Shown: piece after piece, positions 1-4,860 of the stretch
Numbering within the stretch: position 1 is the stretch's first letter
Layout: each line of letters opens with the position of its first letter
From: Rubrobacteraceae bacterium
GTDB taxonomy: Bacteria > Actinomycetota > Rubrobacteria > Rubrobacterales > Rubrobacteraceae
NCBI GenBank assembly: GCA_021156345.1
Contig: JAJNDJ010000048.1
Span: forward strand, 1-6,433
Length of the DNA: 6,433 bases
Direction: 5' to 3'
The notes under the pieces: generated by a model
What the model saw: only the letters and a program-made list of their open reading frames with translations
Told to the model about the DNA's origin: nothing
Database searches by the model: none
Translations under genes and position numbers: made by a program

Positions 1-823
1 GTTCAGGGATGTCGAGGACGAGGAGTTCTGGGAGAGAGTCGAGGAGATTTTGATCTCCTCCGACGTCGGGGTTCCGACCACGGCGAAGCTCGTCGCGGAC
101 CTGGAACAGGAGGCGCTGGAGAGGAACATCACCAGCGGTGCCGAGTTGCGGGAGCTCATGATCGAGCATGCTACACGCATGTTGGAGGGGCCCGTCGAGC
201 TCGACGTTTCTCATACGCCCACGGTGATACTGATGGTAGGGGTGAACGGAACGGGCAAGACTACGACCATAGGCAAGCTCTCACGTTTCTTGCCGGGGAC
301 CAAGATGTTCGCCGCAGGGGACACATTCAGGGCTGCGGCCATCGAACAGCTCCAGCAGTGGGGCGAGAGGACGGGTACGCCCGTGGTGGCGCGGGAGCGC
401 GGCGCCGATGCGGCAGCCGTCGCCCACGAAGCCATACATGCGGCGAGGCGCGAGGGCACGGACGTGCTGCTCATCGACACGGCCGGCAGGCTGCACACCA
501 AGGTCAACCTGATGGCCGAGCTCGATAAGGTGCAGAGGGTGGTACAGCGGCAGCTTCCGGGGGCGCCGCACGAGGTGCTGATGACGGTCGACGCGACCAC
601 GGGCCAGAACGGGTTGCGGCAGGCTCAGATGTTCAAGGAGGTGGCCGGGCTCACCGGGATCATCCTCACCAAGCTCGACGGGACTGCCAAGGGAGGCATC
701 GCCCTGGCCATAGCCAACCAGGTGGGGGTGCCGATCAAGCTCATCTCGGTCGGGGAGAAGCTCGAGGACCTGCACCCGTTCGACGCCCTGGAGTTTGCGG
801 AAGCTCTGTTTGGAGATCTATAG
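1..823 (+). CDS. ftsY: Signal recognition particle receptor FtsY (5' partial)
   Basis: FtsY is the membrane-associated SRP receptor GTPase that docks Ffh-ribosome complexes at the translocon. The frame is open from the window edge (first full codon at position 2), giving 273 visible residues, so the N-terminal acidic/membrane-binding region and part of the N domain are missing. The TTG at 50 is not the start, because FtsY-like residues (FWERVEEILISSDVG) run through it. Visible motifs are the P-loop GVNGTGKT (nt 239-262), GDTFRAAAIEQL (G2 region), DTAGR (G3, nt 476-490), TTGQNG, TKLDGTAKGG (G4, from nt 668) and SVGEKLEDLHPF near the C-terminus. AAGDTFRAAA, TGQNG and the absence of an M domain distinguish it from Ffh. 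The stop at 821-823 directly abuts the ffh ATG, so the two SRP GTPases are likely translationally coupled. Identity is secure; only the missing 5' end limits it. Confidence 0.97.
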   Translation, partial: FRDVEDEEFWERVEEILISSDVGVPTTAKLVADLEQEALERNITSGAELRELMIEHATRMLEGPVELDVSHTPTVILMVGVNGTGKTTTIGKLSRFLPGTKMFAAGDTFRAAAIEQLQQWGERTGTPVVARERGADAAAVAHEAIHAARREGTDVLLIDTAGRLHTKVNLMAELDKVQRVVQRQLPGAPHEVLMTVDATTGQNGLRQAQMFKEVAGLTGIILTKLDGTAKGGIALAIANQVGVPIKLISVGEKLEDLHPFDALEFAEALFGDL

Positions 824-2155
824 ATGTTCGATACGTTAGGCGAAAGGCTCAACAAAGCTCTCGACGGGGTTCGCGGTAGCGGCAACCTTACCGAAGACCA
901 GGTAAAGAAGGTTACGCGTGAGATCCGTCTGGCCCTCCTCGAGGCCGACGTGAACTACAGCGTAGTCAAGGAGTTCGTCTCCAACGTCCGCGAGCGGGCA
1001 ACTGGGTCCGAGGTCTCGAAGGCGCTTAGTCCTGGCCAGCAGGTCGTCAAGATAGTCGACGAGGAACTTGCGAACCTGATGGGTGGTACCGCCCACAAGC
1101 TCTCCTTCGCCTCCAGGCCGCCCACGGTCGTGATGCTCGCGGGCCTAAACGGCCACGGCAAGACGACGGCTGCCGGGAAGCTCGCGCTGTTCGTGCGGAA
1201 GCTCGGGAAGAGTCCGTATCTGGTTGCCTGCGACACTTACAGGCCGGCCGCTATCGAGCAGCTTCAGCAGATCGGACGCGAGCTCTCGGTTCCTGTGTAC
1301 ACGGAGGGCACGGGTCCTAAGCCGGAGGAGATCGCCGAGCGCGGCATCAGGGAGGCCAGAGACGGCGGGTATGACTTCGTGATCGTCGATACGGCAGGCA
1401 GGCAGGTAGTCGACGTGGAGATGATGGAAGAGATCCGGCGCGTCAGGAAGGCCTCGAGGCCGCACTCCGTCCTACTCGTGCTCGACGTGGTAACCGGCCA
1501 GAATGCTGTCGAGGTGGCGCAGGCCTTCCAGGAGTACGCCGACTTCGACGGGATGGTCCTGACCAAGCTCGACGGCGACGCCCGCGGCGGGGTCGCGCTC
1601 TCCGTCGTCTCTGTGACGGGCCGGCCGGTCAAGTTCGCCTCGGAGGGCGAGAAGATGGGCGAGTTCGACTACTTCTACCCGGACAGGATGGCTGGCCGCA
1701 TCCTGGGTATGGGCGACGTCCTCACGCTTATCGAGAAGGCCGAACAGCAGATGGACCGTACCGAGGCCGAGGCCCAGGGCAAGAAGCTCATGAGCGGTAG
1801 ATTTACCTTCGAGGACTTTTTGCAACAGATGCAGATGATAAAGAAGATGGGGCCGCTCTCAGGCCTCCTCGGTATGATCCCGGGCCTCGGCAAGCAGCTC
1901 AAGGACGTGGAGATAGACGACAGGCAGCTCGGCAGGGTCGAGGCCATGATTACCTCGATGACCGTCCAGGAGCGCAGGAACCCCAAGTTGTTGCAGAACC
2001 CGAGCCGGGCGCGTAGGATAGCGCGGGGTTCGGGCGCGACCCAGCAGGACGTCCAGAAGCTCGTCAAGCAGTTCAAGGAGATGCAAAAGATGATGGCCCA
2101 GATGGGCAAGGGCGGCGGGATGCCGCGCATACCTGGTCTGTCGGGTCGCAGGTAG
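824..2155 (+). CDS. ffh: Signal recognition particle protein Ffh (SRP54)
   Basis: Ffh is the cytosolic SRP GTPase that binds 4.5S RNA and signal sequences, then pairs with FtsY. The 443-residue length is normal. Visible parts are an N domain (about 1-90), a G domain with P-loop GLNGHGKT (107-114), DTYRPAAIEQLQ (from 137), DTAGR (189-193), TKLDGDARGG (247-256) and FASEGEK (271-277), then PDRMAGRILGMGDVL. The methionine-rich M domain (about 320-430) carries the SRP-RNA-binding stretch SRARRIARGSG (394-404) and ends in a Gly/Arg tail. The ATG start has GGAG at 812-815, eight bases upstream, inside the ftsY end. Oddities: the P-loop usually reads GLQGSGKT or GLQGAGKT, so N109 and H111 are unusual; DTAGRQ replaces the usual DTAGRL, and TGQNA the usual TGQDA. 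FASEGEK resembles the actinobacterial FASTGEK form I recall. Identity is certain; the effect of the P-loop change is unknown. Confidence 0.98.
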   Translation: MFDTLGERLNKALDGVRGSGNLTEDQVKKVTREIRLALLEADVNYSVVKEFVSNVRERATGSEVSKALSPGQQVVKIVDEELANLMGGTAHKLSFASRPPTVVMLAGLNGHGKTTAAGKLALFVRKLGKSPYLVACDTYRPAAIEQLQQIGRELSVPVYTEGTGPKPEEIAERGIREARDGGYDFVIVDTAGRQVVDVEMMEEIRRVRKASRPHSVLLVLDVVTGQNAVEVAQAFQEYADFDGMVLTKLDGDARGGVALSVVSVTGRPVKFASEGEKMGEFDYFYPDRMAGRILGMGDVLTLIEKAEQQMDRTEAEAQGKKLMSGRFTFEDFLQQMQMIKKMGPLSGLLGMIPGLGKQLKDVEIDDRQLGRVEAMITSMTVQERRNPKLLQNPSRARRIARGSGATQQDVQKLVKQFKEMQKMMAQMGKGGGMPRIPGLSGRR

Positions 2156-2163
2156 AGTTCGAG

Positions 2164-2168
2164 AGGAG
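2164..2168 (+). promoter_or_regulatory. Ribosome-binding site of rpsP
   Basis: AGGAG lies five bases before the rpsP GTG in the 18-nt gap after ffh. It supports the GTG start and suggests that S16 is initiated independently rather than only by coupling to ffh, unlike khpA and rimM, which lack a clear site. Confidence 0.75.
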
Positions 2169-2173
2169 ATTTC

Positions 2174-2416
2174 GTGGCGGTAAAGATAAGGCTCGCGAGG
2201 CACGGTTCCAAGGGCAACCCTTTCTACAGGATAGTGGTCGCCGATTCCCGGAGCCCCCGCGACGGACGGTTTATAGAGCGGATAGGGACCTACGACCCGC
2301 AGCAAGAGCCTTCGGATATCAAGGTCGATGAGGAGAAGGCCAGGGAGTGGCTCGGCAAGGGGGCGCAACCCACCGACCAGGTGCGTAACCTGCTGAAGAT
2401 CTCCGGGGTCCTCTAG
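2174..2416 (+). CDS. rpsP: 30S ribosomal protein S16
   Basis: S16 is a small-subunit protein that binds 16S rRNA early in 30S assembly. The 80-residue product begins [20 protein letters not shown] and contains the family-typical [22 protein letters not shown], followed by a C-terminal segment ([15 protein letters not shown]). The length is at the short, normal end for bacterial S16. The start is GTG with AGGAG at 2164-2168, five bases upstream, and the conserved MAVKIRL begins exactly there. It lies 18 nt after ffh and 5 nt before khpA, the usual neighbourhood of rpsP in Gram-positive bacteria. No leader or terminator is visible in the short gap, so it is probably co-transcribed with ffh. Confidence 0.98.
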   Translation: MAVKIRLARHGSKGNPFYRIVVADSRSPRDGRFIERIGTYDPQQEPSDIKVDEEKAREWLGKGAQPTDQVRNLLKISGVL

Positions 2417-2421
2417 CGGCC

Positions 2422-2661
2422 GTGGCACAGCTAGAGAACCTTTTGCTCATCCTCGCCCGCTCGCTCGTAGACGAACCAGAGAGGGTCGAGGTCTCGGGGA
2501 CCGAGTCGGACTCGCGCGTGGAACTGGAGCTGAGGGTGGCGCCCGACGACATGGGGCGTGTGATCGGCCGCCAGGGACGGACGATCCGGGCGATCCGCGT
2601 GGTCGTGAAGGCCGCATCCGTGAAGGCGGGGAAGCGGGTCACCGTGGAGGTCCCGGACTAG
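2422..2661 (+). CDS. khpA: KH-domain RNA-binding protein KhpA (YlqC/UPF0109 family)
   Basis: KhpA is a small single-KH-domain RNA-binding protein; in Gram-positive bacteria it pairs with KhpB (EloR/Jag) and influences cell elongation and RNA regulation. The 79-residue product has the whole KH core: PDDMGRVIGRQGRTIRAIR, with the GxxG nucleic-acid-binding loop G-R-Q-G at residues 49-52, followed by the helix and strand VVVKAASVKAGKRVTVEV. The start is GTG, five bases after the rpsP stop. There is no strong Shine-Dalgarno sequence, so translation probably depends on coupling to rpsP. Its position between rpsP and rimM is the classic location for this gene. The family is clear; the cellular role in this organism is inferred from homologues. 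Confidence 0.95.
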   Translation: MAQLENLLLILARSLVDEPERVEVSGTESDSRVELELRVAPDDMGRVIGRQGRTIRAIRVVVKAASVKAGKRVTVEVPD

Positions 2662-2666
2662 AGACC

Positions 2667-3164
2667 GTGGAGGATCTCTCCGATCCGGTCGTGATCGGGG
2701 TCGTGGTCGCACCGCACGGGGTGCGCGGCACCTTGAGGGTCCGTGCCCTAGGCCCGGGCAGACACCTCAGGGAAGGTACCGAACCGGTGGTTGCGGGCAT
2801 GAGGCGCCGTATCTCTGCAGCCAGGCAAACCCCGAAAGGCTTCTTGCTCGACCTCGAAGGTGTCGAGAGCAGAGCCGATGCAAAGCCCCTTGGGGGCGAA
2901 CAGCTCTTGCTCGACCGCGAGGAGCTCGACGCGCCCGAAGAAGGAGAGTTCTACGTGGCCGACCTGGTCGGCCTTGCGGCCGTGAACGACGCTGGTGAGG
3001 TCGTCGGAACGGTGGCTGATACTTTCGAGACCGCCGCCCACGAGATCCTCGTGGTTCGTGAAGTGAAGGAAGAACAGGATCTCTATCTCCCTTTTACTCT
3101 GGAACACGTGCCTCAGGTGGATCTTGAGACGGGACAAATCGTGGTCCGACCACCGGAAGGCTAG
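2667..3164 (+). CDS. rimM: 16S rRNA processing/ribosome maturation factor RimM
   Basis: RimM binds S19 and the 16S rRNA head to assist late 30S assembly. The 165-residue product shows the two-domain layout. The N-terminal beta-barrel (about 7-88) contains VVIGVVVAPHGVRGTLRV, the family's opening motif (G-x-V-x-x-x-H-G-V-R-G). A PRC-barrel (about 92-163) opens with EFYVADLVGL and ends with YLPFTLEHVPQVDLETG followed by QIVVRPPEG. The GTG start lies five bases after the khpA stop. No good ribosome-binding site sits at normal spacing (GGAGG at 2646-2650 is about 16 nt away), so translational coupling is likely. Its location next to trmD matches the conserved rpsP-rimM-trmD-rplS arrangement. The length is normal and no key motif is missing. 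Confidence 0.97.
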   Translation: MEDLSDPVVIGVVVAPHGVRGTLRVRALGPGRHLREGTEPVVAGMRRRISAARQTPKGFLLDLEGVESRADAKPLGGEQLLLDREELDAPEEGEFYVADLVGLAAVNDAGEVVGTVADTFETAAHEILVVREVKEEQDLYLPFTLEHVPQVDLETGQIVVRPPEG

Positions 3165-3167
3165 AAG

Positions 3168-3860
3168 GTGAGAAGCATAGACATATTCTGCGTTTTCCCC
3201 GAAGCAGTCGACGCCGCCGTCGGCGTCGGGGTCGTCGGCAGGGCCATAGAGAACGGCATGGTCGGCTACCGCAGCTTCGATCTGCGAGCCTACTCGCCGG
3301 ATGGCCGCATCGATGACATGCCTTATGGTGGCGGCGCCGGGATGGTCGTCAGGGTCGACGTCGTGGCAAGGGCGCTCGAGAAGGTCTACGGCGTTCCGGC
3401 GAGGGAGGTAAGAATGGGGCGGCGGGTCGTACTCACGGAGCCAGCAGGACGGAGGTTGACACAGGGCTACGTCGATGAAGTGGCTTCAGGACCCGACCTG
3501 ACCGTTATCTGCGGCCGCTACGGCGGGATAGACGAGCGGGTTTGGAGCACTCTCGCCACGGAGGCCGTCTCGCTGGGCGACTTCGTGTTGTCTGGAGGTG
3601 AGATCGTGGCCGCCGCGCTCGCTGATGCCGCGATCCGGCGTCTACATGGCGTCCTCGGGAACGCCGAGAGCCTCGTAGGAGAATCATTCTCGGCCGAAGA
3701 TATGGTCGGTCCTCCGACCTACACGCGGCCTGCCCTGTGGGATGGAGAGGAGGTGCCAGGCGTGCTATTATCGGGCGATCACGCAAAGATCCGCGCCTGG
3801 CGCGAGCGCGAGGCGCTGGAGCGTACGCGGGCGAGGACGACCGGTAGAAGGTCGCCCTAG
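3168..3860 (+). CDS. trmD: tRNA (guanine-N1)-methyltransferase TrmD
   Basis: TrmD transfers a methyl group from S-adenosylmethionine to N1 of G37 in tRNAs, preventing +1 frameshifts. It is a homodimeric SPOUT enzyme with a trefoil-knot SAM site. The 230 residues show DDMPYGGGAGMVV (from 49), ICGRYGGIDERV (114-125), SLGDFVLSGGEI (135-146), GVLGNAESLVGESF (161-174) and YTRPALWDGEEVPGVLLSG (185-203). The GTG start has GGAAGG at 3155-3160, seven bases upstream, and follows rimM by 3 nt. By hand alignment to E. coli/Haemophilus TrmD, two active-site positions differ: Glu116 is Gly119 here, and Asp169 is Glu172; Arg154 is retained as Arg157. The fold and remaining motifs are intact and the operon context is exact, so I call it functional TrmD with an altered acidic pocket. 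Confidence 0.97.
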   Translation: MRSIDIFCVFPEAVDAAVGVGVVGRAIENGMVGYRSFDLRAYSPDGRIDDMPYGGGAGMVVRVDVVARALEKVYGVPAREVRMGRRVVLTEPAGRRLTQGYVDEVASGPDLTVICGRYGGIDERVWSTLATEAVSLGDFVLSGGEIVAAALADAAIRRLHGVLGNAESLVGESFSAEDMVGPPTYTRPALWDGEEVPGVLLSGDHAKIRAWREREALERTRARTTGRRSP

Positions 3861-3880
3861 CCATCCGTAGAAGGTCCACG

Positions 3881-3887
3881 AGAGGAG
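3881..3887 (+). promoter_or_regulatory. Ribosome-binding site of rplS
   Basis: The run AGAGGAG lies six bases before the rplS ATG. It is one of the clearest Shine-Dalgarno sites in the window and fixes the L19 start. It sits in the 33-nt trmD-rplS gap, the longest intergenic gap in the cluster. That gap shows no hairpin plus T-run that would suggest a terminator. Confidence 0.8.
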
Positions 3888-3893
3888 AAGAAC

Positions 3894-4220
3894 ATGATAA
3901 CGAGCGATAACTTGCAGCAGCGGGACGTCACGTTCAAGCCGGGCGATACGGTACGCGTGCATTACCGCGTTATCGAGGGCAACCGCGAGCGTGTGCAGGT
4001 CTTCGAGGGTCTTTGTATCTCGCGCAAGGGCAGCGGTATTCACGAGACATTCACTGTGAGGAAGAACTCCTTCGGGGTGAACGTGGAGAGGATCTTCCCG
4101 CTCCACTCTCCGAAGATCGCCAGGATCGAAGTCGCCTCGCGCGGCGCTGTGAGACGCGCGAAGCTCTACTATATCCGCGACAAGGTGGGCAAGAAAGCCA
4201 GGGTCAAGAAGGCCAAATAA
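3894..4220 (+). CDS. rplS: 50S ribosomal protein L19
   Basis: L19 sits at the 30S-50S interface and contributes to inter-subunit bridges. The 108-residue basic product carries the family signatures [41 protein letters not shown] and [20 protein letters not shown], followed by [20 protein letters not shown] at the C-terminus. The ATG start is supported by a strong ribosome-binding site and by the conserved beginning. It follows trmD by 33 nt and precedes rnhB by 13 nt. No lepB lies between rplS and rnhB, although many actinobacteria have signal peptidase genes there (from memory). Length and motifs are normal. Confidence 0.98.
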   Translation: MITSDNLQQRDVTFKPGDTVRVHYRVIEGNRERVQVFEGLCISRKGSGIHETFTVRKNSFGVNVERIFPLHSPKIARIEVASRGAVRRAKLYYIRDKVGKKARVKKAK

Positions 4221-4233
4221 GCCAGCACCGGCG

Positions 4234-4860
4234 TTGTCAGGCACCCCCCCTAACGGCCTTCCGCAGGAGGAGTGCTCTCTCTACGCTTTCGACGCGGCAT
4301 GGGTACTGTGCCGCCGCGGGCCGCTGGCCGGGGCCGATGAGGCAGGACGGGGGGCGTTGGCGGGACCGCTGGTGGCCGCAGCCGTCGTCCTTGGCGGCGA
4401 CGAGATCTCCGGGATCAACGACTCCAAACTGCTGAGACCCGCTCTGCGGCAGGAAATCTTCGGCGCGCTGCTCCGCAGGGCCGAGGCCGTCTCAGTAGTG
4501 GCGTACCCGGCCTGGTGGATCGACCGTCACGGCGTCGGCCTGGCTAACCGCGAAGCCCTGCGCAGGGCTCTCGCCTCACTTGAGTCTCGGGCCGGGTGCG
4601 GTCTTGCTGACGGCAACCTAGCGCTCGGCCCCGAGGTGGAGTGCCTGCCCAGGGCCGACGCCAGGAGCGCGGCGGTCGCAGCTGCGAGTGTTGTGGCCAA
4701 AGTCCTCCGTGACGACGCGATGCGCGCCCTCTCCGAGACGCACACCGGCTACGGGTTCGGACGCAATCGCGGGTACGGCACGCCCGAGCACCGGCTCGCA
4801 CTCTCCGAACTGGGTCCCTGCCGGGTCCACCGTTTCAGCTACGCCGGAGTCGGAGACTGA
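4234..4860 (+). CDS. rnhB: Ribonuclease HII
   Basis: RNase HII cleaves the RNA strand of RNA-DNA hybrids and initiates removal of single ribonucleotides from DNA. The 208-residue product shows LAGADEAGRGALAGPLVAAA (31-50), with catalytic D35/E36 and the GRG motif that recognises the RNA-DNA junction. It also has INDSKLL (61-67), the third acid D126 in LADGN, the fourth acid D142 in RADARS, then AAASVVAKVLRDDAM and YGFGRNRGYGTPEH. The usual K-G-D-A motif reads R-A-D-A here, but the acid remains. The start is uncertain. TTG at 4234 is the only plausible in-frame start near the rplS end and has no convincing ribosome-binding site, while a strong AGGAGG at 4265-4270 has no in-frame start after it. 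A run of seven C lies at 4244-4250. The last 22 nt overlap the opposing recombinase frame. Confidence 0.94.
   Translation: MSGTPPNGLPQEECSLYAFDAAWVLCRRGPLAGADEAGRGALAGPLVAAAVVLGGDEISGINDSKLLRPALRQEIFGALLRRAEAVSVVAYPAWWIDRHGVGLANREALRRALASLESRAGCGLADGNLALGPEVECLPRADARSAAVAAASVVAKVLRDDAMRALSETHTGYGFGRNRGYGTPEHRLALSELGPCRVHRFSYAGVGD

Noticed and set aside
50..52. TTG as the start of a complete FtsY-like gene
   Set aside because: The frame is open upstream to position 2 and those residues already look like the FtsY N domain, so the gene is simply cut by the window edge.
1675..2428. Two long overlapping minus-strand open frames opposite ffh and rpsP
   Set aside because: They lie wholly antisense to certain genes, show no recognisable domain, and are expected by chance in GC-rich DNA.
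4221..4260. Possible terminator after rplS
   Set aside because: Some G/C complementarity exists, but there is no stable stem followed by a T-run, and rnhB begins almost at once.
4013..4435. A 140-codon + strand frame overlapping rplS and rnhB
   Set aside because: It is out of frame with two firmly identified genes and its product is low-complexity without motifs.
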